DNA from: Bog-756 sp963769765
GTDB lineage: Bacteria > Actinomycetota > Acidimicrobiia > Acidimicrobiales > RAAP-2
DNA length: 64,000 bases
Direction: 5' to 3'
Assembly: GCA_963769765.1 (NCBI GenBank)
Contig: CAVYNA010000004.1
Coordinates: 682,001-746,000, forward strand
A program made the translations under genes and the position numbers. Under the pieces are notes generated by a model, which had not been told where the DNA came from, searched no databases, and saw nothing but the letters and a program-made list of their open reading frames with translations. Within the stretch, counting starts at the first letter, position 1; each line of letters starts with the position of its first letter. Positions 1-8,182 of this stretch are shown here, one piece after another.

Positions 1-165
1 AGCGATCCCTTCGGCCGTCGCGAGTTGCGCGAGGCCCGCCAGCACGCCGATGCTCTGGTCCTCGGGCGTGGTGGGGGCCTTCTCCAGCACGACCGTGCCG
101 TCGGGACGGCGCAGGACGCAGTCGGTGAAGGTCCCGCCGACGTCGATACCCAGCCGATAGCTCAT
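1..165 (-). CDS. Hydantoinase/oxoprolinase family protein, N-terminal fragment (cut by window edge)
   Basis: The frame opens at the ATG complementary to 163-165, with a GGGGAGG ribosome site about 5 nt upstream, and leaves the window at base 1, so only 55 residues are visible. They begin MSYRLGIDVGGTFTDCVL, the phosphate-binding N-terminal signature of the HyuA / 5-oxoprolinase / acetone-carboxylase subunit family (ATP-dependent cleavage of cyclic amides or related carboxylations). The substrate cannot be told from this piece; the partner HyuB-type subunit, if any, lies outside. A divergent TetR regulator sits just upstream and may control it (inference). Confidence 0.85.
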   Translation of the reverse strand, partial: MSYRLGIDVGGTFTDCVLRRPDGTVVLEKAPTTPEDQSIGVLAGLAQLATAEGIA

Positions 166-212
166 GGCCCTCCCCACCTGCTCGATGCCCACCAGGGGCG
201 ACCCGCGCGAGA

Positions 213-241
213 ACCCTACCCTCGGTCCAAATAGCGCTCAA
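213..241 (-). promoter_or_regulatory. Candidate sigma70-type promoter for the hydantoinase gene
   Basis: On the minus strand there is TTGAGC (236-241), a 17-bp spacer and TAGGGT (213-218), about 48 bp before the hydantoinase ATG. The spacing is ideal and the boxes are close to consensus. On the plus strand TATACT at 308-313 could serve the divergent TetR gene, but I see no clear -35 box for it. Confidence 0.5.
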
Positions 242-391
242 TCGCGCAGGTCGAGAATCCCCTTCTCCGGCGAGGACAGCATGCGAAGCGCGAGTGGGCT
301 CCCCACCTATACTCCCTGTACCTCACGCGAGGCGGCGTCCACCACCAGCCGGCCCGTCCGGCGGCCCGTGTCAACCTTCCGAGGCCCGCGC

Positions 392-1054
392 ATGACCGAA
401 CAGAGTCCCGGCACGACCCAGTGGCAGGAACGGACCGTCGAGCGTTCGCTGAAGGCGGCCCGGCAGCGGGCAATCGTCAGGGGCAATCTCTTCATCGCCG
501 CGGCCGTCGAGCTGTTGCGGACCACGGGCAAGCCGGACTTCACCGTCCAAGAGGTCGTCGACCGCGCGGGGATGTCGCTGCGCTCCTTCTACCACCACTT
601 CGCGACCAAGGACGACCTCCTCCTCGCGCTGATCGAAGAGACCGTCCAGCGCCATGTCGCGGCGATCCGCAAGCAGGTCGCGGCCGAACGCGAACCAGTC
701 GCCAAGCTGACCGTGGTGGTGACCGCGATGTTCGGCAGCCAGGAGACCGACGATCCGGCCTCACGCGGGCTCGTCCTCTTCCACTGGCATCTCGCCGACT
801 CGCGCTCCGACGAGTTCGCCGCCACGATCTCCCCTTATGTGGACACGGTCGAGGAGATCCTCGACGCCGGCATCGCACAGGGCGTCTTCCGCTCGGACAT
901 GAGTCCCGGCGTGATGGCGACGATCGTCATCCATACACTGATCTCCATCCTCGACATGCGGGCGCTCGGCGTCCGGCTCAACGACGACGAGGTCAGCGCC
1001 GAAGACATGACGCGGTGGTGCCTCTCGGCAGTTACGGCGACGCCGGCCTCGTAG
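392..1054 (+). CDS. TetR/AcrR family transcriptional regulator
   Basis: A 220-residue one-component repressor. Residues about 50-80 form the TetR helix-turn-helix, with the hallmark SLRSFYHHFATKDDLLLALI of the recognition helix and helix 4; the rest is an all-helical ligand-binding domain that I cannot match to a ligand. The frame is open further upstream to 164, but the upstream stretch is unlike any TetR leader, so the ATG at 392 is preferred. It is divergent from the hydantoinase gene and lies 18 bp from the converging acyl-CoA dehydrogenase scrap. Targets are probably the neighbouring genes (inference). Confidence 0.9.
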   Translation: MTEQSPGTTQWQERTVERSLKAARQRAIVRGNLFIAAAVELLRTTGKPDFTVQEVVDRAGMSLRSFYHHFATKDDLLLALIEETVQRHVAAIRKQVAAEREPVAKLTVVVTAMFGSQETDDPASRGLVLFHWHLADSRSDEFAATISPYVDTVEEILDAGIAQGVFRSDMSPGVMATIVIHTLISILDMRALGVRLNDDEVSAEDMTRWCLSAVTATPAS

Positions 1055-1072
1055 CCGACCTGCGTGCTCCGC

Positions 1073-1270
1073 TCAGCGGGTGCGCGGCAGTCCGAGACCC
1101 CGCTGGGCGATCATGTCGCGGCGGATCTCGCTCCTGCCGGCGTAGATGGTCGTCCCGACCGCGTGGCGCACGATGTGCTCGGGTTGTCCGCGCTCGGACG
1201 CGCTCGGCTCGAAGTAGCTCCGGAGCCCGTCGAGCAGGTCGACCCAGATCTTCAGATCCGACCGCGGCGA
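1073..1270 (-). pseudogene. Orphan C-terminal remnant of an acyl-CoA dehydrogenase
   Basis: Reading the minus strand up to the stop at 1073-1075 gives about 65 residues that end TIYAGRSEIRRDMIAQRGLG plus LPRTR, the standard C-terminus of acyl-CoA dehydrogenases (catalytic-domain helix with the YAG-SEI motif). No start codon or N-terminal part exists: going upstream the frame runs straight into the end of the thioesterase gene, which is in a different frame and stops at 1275-1277. It is therefore a truncated leftover, probably from a deletion that fused the end of an old acyl-CoA dehydrogenase gene to the thioesterase. It is not a copy of the intact dehydrogenase at 2292-3485, whose last residues differ. 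Confidence 0.75.
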
Positions 1271-1274
1271 GGGG

Positions 1275-2129
1275 TCAGAACGCAGAGGGAGCGCCGGCCG
1301 GCGGGGCGTGGCCCGACGCGAACGCGCGGACCATGTTCTCCTGCGCGAACGACGCGACGAGCAGACCGTCCTCCGTGAAGACGTGCGCCCGGCCGTAGCT
1401 GCGACCCCGGCCGGCGGCCGGGCTCTCGTGTGCGAGCAGCATCCACCGGCTCGCGTCGACCGGTTCGTGGAAGACGAGCGTGTGGGTGATCACGCTCGTC
1501 GAAATGGTGCGGTGCGCCATCGACTGACCGATGCCCGGATGGGGTCGCATCGCGGTCCCGATGAGGAACCCGTCGGTCGCGAAGGCGAGCAGCGACTGGT
1601 TCACCAACGGGTCGGCCGGCGCGCCGGGAAAGCGGGCCCAGACATCGAGCACAGCGGGTCCGACGGCGTCCGGATCGGAAAGGTCGACACCCCCGACGAC
1701 CCGCAACTCCCAGATCTCGCTCGATTCGTCGGAGCGCACGGCATCCAGCGGATCGCCGACGTCGGGCCGTTCCGGCTGGTGGCGAATGAGGTCATCCTCG
1801 GGCGACTGGAGGAGGACCAGCGATCTCGTACAGACCTTTCCGGCCTGTCGCGCGGTCACCGAGGCGCTCGCGAACGTCCGACCCTGCTGCATCACGTCGA
1901 CCTCGAAGTCGAGGGACTCGCTGGTCGAGCCACCCCGGGCAAAGATCGTGTGGATCGACTTGACCTCTTTGGCCGGGTCGATCGCAGCGGCGGCGATCAT
2001 CGACTGGGCGAGGAGCTGTCCCCCGAAGACCACCGAGCCCGCACCGAAGACGATGCTCGAACCCCGCGACCCGCCGTCCCCGGTCGGTTCGAGCACGAAG
2101 GTGGCGAGCAGGTCGTCCAACTGCGGCAT
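1275..2129 (-). CDS. Acyl-CoA thioesterase, TesB-like double hotdog
   Basis: A 284-residue protein with the two hotdog folds of the TesB/acyl-CoA thioesterase II family. The N-terminal half carries VFGGQLLAQSMIAA; the C-terminal half has ISTSVITHTLVFHEPVD and LLAHESPAAGRGRSYG, the usual end-domain motifs. It hydrolyses acyl-CoA to free acid and CoA in the cytoplasm. ATG 2129 has GAGGAG upstream. It is divergent from the acyl-CoA dehydrogenase at 2292 over 162 bp, so the two probably share a control region in fatty-acid or steroid side-chain metabolism. Its 3' end abuts a dehydrogenase remnant. Confidence 0.9.
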   Translation of the reverse strand: MPQLDDLLATFVLEPTGDGGSRGSSIVFGAGSVVFGGQLLAQSMIAAAAIDPAKEVKSIHTIFARGGSTSESLDFEVDVMQQGRTFASASVTARQAGKVCTRSLVLLQSPEDDLIRHQPERPDVGDPLDAVRSDESSEIWELRVVGGVDLSDPDAVGPAVLDVWARFPGAPADPLVNQSLLAFATDGFLIGTAMRPHPGIGQSMAHRTISTSVITHTLVFHEPVDASRWMLLAHESPAAGRGRSYGRAHVFTEDGLLVASFAQENMVRAFASGHAPPAGAPSAF

Positions 2130-2291
2130 GCGGCTGCTCCTCGCGGACGGGACGCTCGTCGTCCCGCGGCGCCGAAGCGTAGTTCTGGGTTACCGACAGA
2201 CGCTACTCTTCCGGAAGCAGAAGTCCCTTCTCGACGAGTCGGCCGCGCCCGCGGCGCGCCGCCCGCGCCGACCCAAGGAGTCCTCCCTTCG

Positions 2292-3485
2292 ATGTCCGAG
2301 CTCGATCCTGGGCCTGCGCCGGTCGCGTCGGTCCACCAGTACGAGCGCTTCACGTCCGTCGACGAGTTCCGCGCTGCCCTGCGTGCCTGGCTGGACGCCG
2401 AGCTCACACCGGCGGTCTCCGAGGCGGGACAGGGCAGCCCCGACGCGGAGTCCCTCGAGCTCCTGCGCGAGTGGAACCACCGACTTGCGGACGCAGGGTG
2501 GGCGGCGCCCGCATGGCCGGCCGAGCACGGCGGTCGTGACGCGGACCTCGACGAGCAGCTCGCCTACTTCGAGGAGATGAGCGCAGCCCAGGCGCCCGGT
2601 CCGCTGAACGTCATCGGGGTCTCGAACATCGCTCCTTCGATCATGACGTACGGCACCCCCGAGCAACAGGGTCGGTTCCTCTTGCCCATGCTCCGGGGCG
2701 ACGACGTCTGGTGTCAGGGGATGTCGGAGCCCGACGCGGGGTCCGACCTCGCCTCCCTGCGCACGGTGGCGGTCGAGGACGGCGACGAGTTCGTCATCAA
2801 CGGGCAGAAGACGTGGAACAGCCTCGGGCACCTCGCCGACTGGTGTCAGCTCTACGTCCGCACCGACCCCGATGTCCCGAAGCACCGGGGGATCAGCTGC
2901 CTGCTCGTCGACATGAAGACCCCGGGCATCGAGGTCCGTCCGGTCAAGACCATGGCCGGCGACCTCACCTTCAGCGAGCTCTTCTTCTCCGACGCACGCG
3001 TCCCGCGCACGGCACTCCTCGGCCCGTTGCACGGCGGGTGGAAGGTGGCCATGACGACGCTCAGCTTCGAGCGGGCCGGCGTGGCACGGCTCCACCTCGG
3101 GCTCTCGCGGAAGCTGGCCCATCTGCTGGCCGAGCCGGCAGCGAAGGACGCGCTGCGCGACCCGGTCGTCCGCGACCGGGCGGCGCGCGTCTACTCGGAG
3201 ATCGCGTGCATGCGCTGGATGGCCAACCGGTCGATCGCGAAGATGCGCACGGGACAGCCGACGGGCGCGGACGGCAGCATGGCGAAGCTGGCCTGGGGTC
3301 GGACCGAGCAGCGCCTCGCGCGCCTCGCGCTCGACGTCCTCGGTCCGACGGGCACCACGGGTTCGTGGGCCTACAACCTCGCGGCCTCGTGCCAGGCCAC
3401 GATCGCGGGCGGGACCACCGAGATCAACCTCAACATCGTCGGCGAGCACGGGCTGGGGCTCCCCCGCGAGCCGCAGCCGGCCTGA
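2292..3485 (+). CDS. Acyl-CoA dehydrogenase
   Basis: A 397-residue flavoprotein of the acyl-CoA dehydrogenase superfamily (alpha,beta-dehydrogenation of an acyl-CoA, electrons to ETF). Visible marks are the N-terminal helical domain, the FAD-contact motif CQGMSEPDAGSDLASLRT near residues 140-157, the middle beta domain (VINGQKTWNSLGHLADWC), and the C-terminal helical domain ending AGGTTEINLNIVGEHGLGLP. Length is normal. AAGGAG at 2275-2280 supports the ATG at 2292. Such single FadE-like genes beside a thioesterase are common in actinobacterial lipid or steroid degradation; the substrate is unknown. Confidence 0.93.
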   Translation: MSELDPGPAPVASVHQYERFTSVDEFRAALRAWLDAELTPAVSEAGQGSPDAESLELLREWNHRLADAGWAAPAWPAEHGGRDADLDEQLAYFEEMSAAQAPGPLNVIGVSNIAPSIMTYGTPEQQGRFLLPMLRGDDVWCQGMSEPDAGSDLASLRTVAVEDGDEFVINGQKTWNSLGHLADWCQLYVRTDPDVPKHRGISCLLVDMKTPGIEVRPVKTMAGDLTFSELFFSDARVPRTALLGPLHGGWKVAMTTLSFERAGVARLHLGLSRKLAHLLAEPAAKDALRDPVVRDRAARVYSEIACMRWMANRSIAKMRTGQPTGADGSMAKLAWGRTEQRLARLALDVLGPTGTTGSWAYNLAASCQATIAGGTTEINLNIVGEHGLGLPREPQPA

Positions 3486-3497
3486 CCGGCCGCCCGA

Positions 3498-3692
3498 TCA
3501 GGGGAGGAGCTCGATCGCCTCCTCGGGGCAGTTGGCGGCGGCCAGCTCGGCCGCCCTGGTCTGGTCGGCATCGAGCACGCCCTCGACGTCAACCAGGCCG
3601 AACCCGGCGTCGTCGCAGCCGAAGACCGTCGGTGCCAGCGTGTAGCACCGCCCGTGCCCCGTGCACTTGTCGACGTCGATCCGGACCTGCAT
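3498..3692 (-). CDS. Ferredoxin, 3Fe-4S type
   Basis: A 64-residue acidic ferredoxin. Cys10 and Cys16 (CTGHGRC) and Cys55 followed by Pro (NCPEEAI) supply three ligands, and the position that would hold a fourth cysteine is His13, the pattern of single-cluster 3Fe-4S ferredoxins that feed cytochromes P450. No P450 lies in this window. The frame is open further upstream, but the fold starts at the ATG at 3692 (MQVRIDVDKC). It converges with the acyl-CoA dehydrogenase, 12 bp apart, so co-regulation with that gene is unlikely. Confidence 0.9.
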   Translation of the reverse strand: MQVRIDVDKCTGHGRCYTLAPTVFGCDDAGFGLVDVEGVLDADQTRAAELAAANCPEEAIELLP

Positions 3693-3840
3693 CCGCTGTA
3701 CCTCCTCGGCACCGGTCCGGACCGCTGTGTCCGGTTCCACCTCCAGGCTAGGCGGACCGACCGGGGTCGAAGGACTAAAGACCCTAGTGAAGGCCGTTTC
3801 CGGGCGCGAGGATCCCACCAGAGCTGCGCGAGGAGGACGG

Positions 3841-4344
3841 ATGTCGACGAAGCTGATTGGCGCGAGCATCTGGGAGGAGCGCCTCTACCGGCACCTCACC
3901 TCCCACGAGGAGAGCGAGCGCGAACTTCTCGTCGAGTACCAGGATGCGGCCTCGACCTCGGGATCGGACGCCTTCGCCTACCTCTGCGACCTGATCGTCG
4001 AGGACGAGATCCGCCACCACCGCGTCTTTTCCGACCTGGCCTCCGCGCTGCGGACCGACGCCGAGCTTCGCCCCGAAGACCCCGCGGTGCCCCGCCTCGA
4101 CCGCTGGGGGAGCGATCCGGCGAAGGTGGTCGCGCTGACCGAATCGCTGCTGGAGCTCGAGCGCAAGGATGCGAAGGAGCTCCACAAGTTGACCACCCGG
4201 CTGCGCAACGTCGCAGACAGCACGATGTGGCAGCTGCTCGTCCGTCTCATGGAGTCGGACACGGCGAAGCACATCGAGATCCTCGAGTTCGTCCGGAGCC
4301 ACGCCCGTCAGGCGGTCAGGGAGCAGCCGGCGACGTCCGGGTGA
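3841..4344 (+). CDS. Ferritin-like / rubrerythrin-like helical protein
   Basis: A 167-residue, mostly helical, acidic protein. It shows spaced carboxylate-histidine motifs expected of a ferritin-like four-helix bundle: EESERELLVEY in helix 1, VEDEIRHHRVF (an E-x-x-H pair) in helix 2, ELERKDAKELHKL in helix 3 and ESDTAKHIEIL in helix 4. A di-iron or iron-handling role is likely but unproven. The start at 3841 follows a strong GAGGAGG site. Its 3' end overlaps the converging redoxin gene by 29 bp. Confidence 0.7.
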   Translation: MSTKLIGASIWEERLYRHLTSHEESERELLVEYQDAASTSGSDAFAYLCDLIVEDEIRHHRVFSDLASALRTDAELRPEDPAVPRLDRWGSDPAKVVALTESLLELERKDAKELHKLTTRLRNVADSTMWQLLVRLMESDTAKHIEILEFVRSHARQAVREQPATSG

Positions 4345-5369
4345 CCGGATCGAGCCCGTGGTAGGGGCTGCCGCGTCCCTTCCATGCCTCGTACCGCTCG
4401 AAGAACTCGTCACCAAAGGGGTCCTCACCGACCAGCGGCATGCCGGCACGCCAGATCGTGAGATCGTCCGGCGCGAGTTCGCCCGCCCGACGGATGTGGC
4501 GGATCGTCGTCCCCGCGTCGTCACGACGGTGTGCCTCGGCTGCGATCCGGAAGTGCAGCCGCGCTCGCACTTCGTCCTCGGTCAGATCGGCCACCACCTC
4601 GCGCGCCTCTTCGGATGTGATGGGTACCCGGCCCGTCCGCACCCACTCGCGGACGAGGTCGAGGTGGGGTCCGGACGGCACCCCGGTGAACTCGGCGAAC
4701 AGGTCGGTCCCGAAGGCGGTCGCGTTCGGGCGCACGATGCGCCCGCCCTCGTCGATCCAGATCACCGTCGGGACGTTGGAGATCGCATAGAGCTCGCCCA
4801 GCACGTGGTCACGGTCGCAGAGGACGGGAATGGTGATGCCCTCGACGAAGGGGCGGACGTCGTCCGCGTCCTGGTCCATCGCCACCGCGACCACCGTGAA
4901 GCCGTCCGCCGCGAGCTCGTCGTGGAGCGCCTGCCAGCCCGGGAGGTCGTAGCGGCAGCCGCACCAGCTGGCGAACGCGACCACGAGCCGCTTCGTCCCG
5001 TGCCACTCGTCGAGCCGGTGCGGGACGCCGTCCAGGTCGGGCAGCTCGAATCCGGGCGCGGTGAGCTCGCGCAGCGCGCGGCGGCGTGCCTCGGCCGGAA
5101 GGGAGAGCGCGACGAGTCCGGCCTCGGCGTCGACCACCACGAGGCGATCGAGCGCGCTCGGCGACCGCGACCACGTCGAACCGCTCGCCGACCCGCAGGG
5201 TCGCGGGGTCCGCGACCGGGACGCACACCCCCTCGCGACACAGCCCGCCCCGGGCAGGTGCCCAACCGATCGCCACCTCGAGGGCGTCCGCATCGAGGAG
5301 CACCCGCTCGGCGTCGACCAAAGCCTCGACGGTCGCCGTCCCCTCGCCGATGAACGTCACCTGACTCAT
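4316..5369 (-). pseudogene. Redoxin (thioredoxin-fold) domain protein, broken by a +1 frameshift
   Basis: Starting at ATG 5367-5369 the frame reads an N-terminal module (MSQVTFIGEG... with GGLCREGVCVPV) for about 70 residues, then must shift by one base near 5150-5160 to continue ALDRLVVVDAEAG, ...TKRLVVAFASWCGCRYDLPG... and the C-terminal 200 residues. Total length is 3n+1, as expected for one extra base. The second part is a thioredoxin/AhpC-like fold, but the usual CxxC site is replaced by WCGCRYDLP. The ATG overlaps the stop of murD2 (ATGA), so it is translationally coupled to the murL-murD2 pair. It may be an intact gene with a sequencing error rather than a true pseudogene; membrane-associated thiol chemistry is only a guess. 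Confidence 0.75.
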
Positions 5370-6781
5370 GGAGTCCTCCTCCCTCCGGTACCGGACGGCT
5401 CGGCCGGCACCCCGTCGTGGTCCTCGAGTCCCGTGGCCACGAGGAACTCCGCCGCACGCGCTCCGTATCCTCCCCCACCGGCCGGTGTCGGTGCGGCGGG
5501 CGAGAAGAGGACCACCCCACCGTCCGGGGTGATCTCGCGGGCGAGCTGCACCGCGGCCGCGAGGTCGCCGACTTCGGTCGGTCCGATCTGTGCGCCGTCG
5601 GGTCCGGGTCGCCCCAACGCCTCGAGGAGGGGCGGCGGGCCGGGGGCGAGCACGACCACCCTCGGTCTCGGGCGGAGCTGACGGACGGCCTCGACCAGGG
5701 GCGCCGGATCCACGCCTCGGTCCGCACCCCCGACGATCACCGTGAGCTCCCGTCCCGCAAAGGCGCGCAGGGAGGCCGCGGTGGCGAAGGGGTTGGAGGC
5801 GAGGGCGTCGTCGACGTAGGTGAGCCCGTCCCGCGTCCCGACCGTCCGACAGCGCGAAGGGAGCGGAACGAACGTCGACACCGTCGCGTCGAACGCCTCG
5901 GGCGACGGCGGCTCTCCCTCCAGGAGCAGCACCCCGGCGACCGCGCCGCAGAGGTTCCAGAGGTTGTGCTTCCCGGGCAGCCGCAGCGCCCTGGCGTCGC
6001 CGAGCGGGCGTCCGTCGACCTCGACCAGACCGGCGGCGTCCGCACGCACCCTGCCCTCCGGGCCGAAGAGGGTCCGACGCGGATGCCCGGCGGTGCGCGC
6101 GAGCGCGTCTTCGCTCGCGGCGCTCACCGCCAGCTGCCCCGGGTGACCCGGGTGACCCGCCTCGACGAGGCGCAGCTTGTCCCCGTAGTAATGCTCGAGG
6201 TCGCCGTGCCAGTCGAGGTGGTCAGGTGCGAGGCTCGTCAGCACCACGACCGCGGGAGCAGCCGTCACGTCGGCGGCCTGGAAGGAGGAGACCTCGACGA
6301 CATACGCGTCCGCTCGGGGTGCGCCGTACTGGCTGGTGACCGGGACCCCGATGTTGCCGACGAGCGCCACGCGCTTGCCCGCGGCCCCGAGCAGAGCCGC
6401 GGCGAGCGCCGCGGTGGTGCTCTTGCCCTTGGTGCCGGTGACCGCCAGCACCGGTGCGTGCGCGAAGTCCTCGAGCCAGACCGCGAGTGCCGTCGTCACG
6501 GTCACACCCGCCGCTTCGGCAACGGCGAGCTCGGCCCGGTAGCGGCTCACCCCGGGGGACCGCACCACCACGTCGAGCTCGGACCAGACGACGTCGTCCG
6601 GGCGCTGGACCTGCCACGCTCCCGCGAGCTCCGCCTCGACCGCGTCGACCGCCGCACCGACCCGGTCGTCGACGAGCAGCGGGCGGACCCCACGGCCCAC
6701 CAACAACTGTGCAGCAGCGAGCCCCTCGGTGCCCATGCCCCAGATCGCGACCCGGAGGGTGGCCAGCTCGTCGAGGGTCAC
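5366..6781 (-). CDS. murD2: UDP-N-acetylmuramoyl-L-alanine--L-glutamate ligase (MurD2)
   Basis: A 471-residue Mur ligase: N-terminal Rossmann-like nucleotide domain (LRVAIWGMGTEGLAAAQLL), central ATPase domain with VTGTKGKSTTAA near residue 118, LAPDHLDWHGD and LPGKHNLWN, and a C-terminal domain. It looks like MurD, but its GTG start overlaps the stop of murL (GTGA at 6778-6781). In the known MurD2/MurL route, MurD2 adds L-glutamate to UDP-MurNAc-L-Ala and MurL then epimerises the terminal residue to D-Glu. Assignment as MurD2 rather than MurD rests on this partner; a second, ordinary MurD elsewhere cannot be excluded. Confidence 0.85.
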   Translation of the reverse strand: MTLDELATLRVAIWGMGTEGLAAAQLLVGRGVRPLLVDDRVGAAVDAVEAELAGAWQVQRPDDVVWSELDVVVRSPGVSRYRAELAVAEAAGVTVTTALAVWLEDFAHAPVLAVTGTKGKSTTAALAAALLGAAGKRVALVGNIGVPVTSQYGAPRADAYVVEVSSFQAADVTAAPAVVVLTSLAPDHLDWHGDLEHYYGDKLRLVEAGHPGHPGQLAVSAASEDALARTAGHPRRTLFGPEGRVRADAAGLVEVDGRPLGDARALRLPGKHNLWNLCGAVAGVLLLEGEPPSPEAFDATVSTFVPLPSRCRTVGTRDGLTYVDDALASNPFATAASLRAFAGRELTVIVGGADRGVDPAPLVEAVRQLRPRPRVVVLAPGPPPLLEALGRPGPDGAQIGPTEVGDLAAAVQLAREITPDGGVVLFSPAAPTPAGGGGYGARAAEFLVATGLEDHDGVPAEPSGTGGRRTP

Positions 6782-8157
6782 GGGTCCGACCCGAGGGCGC
6801 GGTCCACCGCGGCCTCGACCTCGGCGTCGCCGAAGGGGGGCGTCGCCCGAGGGGTGAGCAGGTCGGTGCGCGCCTGGTCGTCGACCAGGGCCGCGGCGAC
6901 GGGGGCGAGCGCGACGACCACCGCGCTCGCCTGCCAGTCGGGCATCGAGCCGAGCATGGCCATGGCCACCGCGGACTCCCGCCGCTCGCCGACGCACTCG
7001 AAGGGCTTGTCGCGGTCGCTCATGAGGGCGGCAAACCCTTCGATCTGGGCCGGATCTTCGAACAGGTCGGCGCCGATGATCGCACCGATCGCCGCGGGTG
7101 CGAGATAGGGCGCGAGCATCAAGGCGACGAACCGGCACTTCGGACAGTTTCCGCACCACCGGTCGCCGGCCGAGGCGGACGATCGGAACGCCGAGTTGCA
7201 GCTGCAGAACGTCGGGTGGTATTTGGTGAGCCGCGCGAAGCGACGTGCGATGGCCAGCTCCGAGTAGGGACGCAGCGGCGAACCGAAGCGGAGCCCGGGG
7301 TCGACCCGGTCGCGCAGGAGGTCCCGGAGCATCACCTCGACCTCCAGGCTCTTCGAGTACTGGTGGTTGACCGGGACGCCGTCGACGACCACGGTCTCCT
7401 CGCTGGCGGAGCGCTCGATCGCCATGGCGATCGTGTCGTAGCCGTACACGAAGCTGCCGACGACCGCGATGAGCGAGATGATGGCGGTGATCGGGACGTG
7501 CCCGTTGAGCGCGCCCGCACGGTTGCACGCTTCGAGCCGCGGCGAGAGGACCCGGCGCACGATGAGGAGCTCGAGGCCGGCGGCGGCGGCGAGCTCCTCG
7601 ACCAGCGGGTGGGGGTTGACCGCGAGGAGCCTCGGCGAGAACGGTGCCAGCGCGTCGAACAGGACGACCGAGTCCTTGCCCCCGCCGACCGGAACGACCA
7701 GGCCGTTCCGGTTGCGTCCTCCCGGGCGGGGGGCGGCCGGCCCGGTCTGGGCGGTCTGGGCGGTCTGGGCGGATCGGACCGTGACCGGACGGGGGACGGA
7801 AAGGCCGTTCGCGACTGCGAACTCACGAAGGCCGTCGTCGTAGAGGTGGTGGAGGAAGTCCTCCTCGTCGCGGGCGAGCTCCGCGCCCTCGACGACGACC
7901 TCGTCCGGCGCCGTCGTCTTGTAGTAGCTGGTGCCGGCCGCCGCGTGGAGGAGGAGGAGCGCCCGCTCGAAGCCGGGGTCGTGCACACCGTCCGGGGTGT
8001 GCCGGGGCCCCTCGAACGTGATCCGCTCGACGAACCCGTCGTCGTCCCCGTCGAAGCGGTACGTGAGCAGGAGCTCGCCGGTGGCCGGCACATACGTCCG
8101 CTCGGCGATCCGGAACGCGCCCGACGCCGGGTGGTCGCACCGAGGCAGGTCGGTCAT
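6778..8157 (-). CDS. murL: UDP-MurNAc-L-Ala-L-Glu epimerase (MurL)
   Basis: A 459-residue protein of the MurL family, which epimerises the terminal L-Glu of UDP-MurNAc-L-Ala-L-Glu to D-Glu with ATP. A PP-loop-like motif, LVVPVGGGKDSVV, sits near residue 150. A cysteine cluster (FCSCNSAF, then WCGNCPKCRF) lies near residues 310-335, as in the family. The N-terminal FEGPRHTP and HDPGFERALLLLHAAAG are also family-like. Residues about 130-138 (QTAQTAQTG) come from a 9-bp tandem repeat. It is the first gene of the murL-murD2-redoxin string. This pathway bypasses free D-glutamate and MurI. Confidence 0.88.
   Translation of the reverse strand: MTDLPRCDHPASGAFRIAERTYVPATGELLLTYRFDGDDDGFVERITFEGPRHTPDGVHDPGFERALLLLHAAAGTSYYKTTAPDEVVVEGAELARDEEDFLHHLYDDGLREFAVANGLSVPRPVTVRSAQTAQTAQTGPAAPRPGGRNRNGLVVPVGGGKDSVVLFDALAPFSPRLLAVNPHPLVEELAAAAGLELLIVRRVLSPRLEACNRAGALNGHVPITAIISLIAVVGSFVYGYDTIAMAIERSASEETVVVDGVPVNHQYSKSLEVEVMLRDLLRDRVDPGLRFGSPLRPYSELAIARRFARLTKYHPTFCSCNSAFRSSASAGDRWCGNCPKCRFVALMLAPYLAPAAIGAIIGADLFEDPAQIEGFAALMSDRDKPFECVGERRESAVAMAMLGSMPDWQASAVVVALAPVAAALVDDQARTDLLTPRATPPFGDAEVEAAVDRALGSDP
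7744..7770. repeat. Three tandem copies of a 9-bp unit inside murL
   Basis: GGTCTGGGC is repeated three times exactly. On the coding (minus) strand it encodes repeats of Gln-Thr-Ala in a linker before the ATP-binding motif. Slippage would add or remove three residues without breaking the frame. Confidence 0.9.
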
Positions 8158-8182
8158 CGCGTCACCAGCGTAGTGGGCCCGT

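Noticed and set aside
3498..3692. Ferredoxin as partner of a local P450
   Set aside because: No P450 (heme-Cys motif) is encoded in the window.
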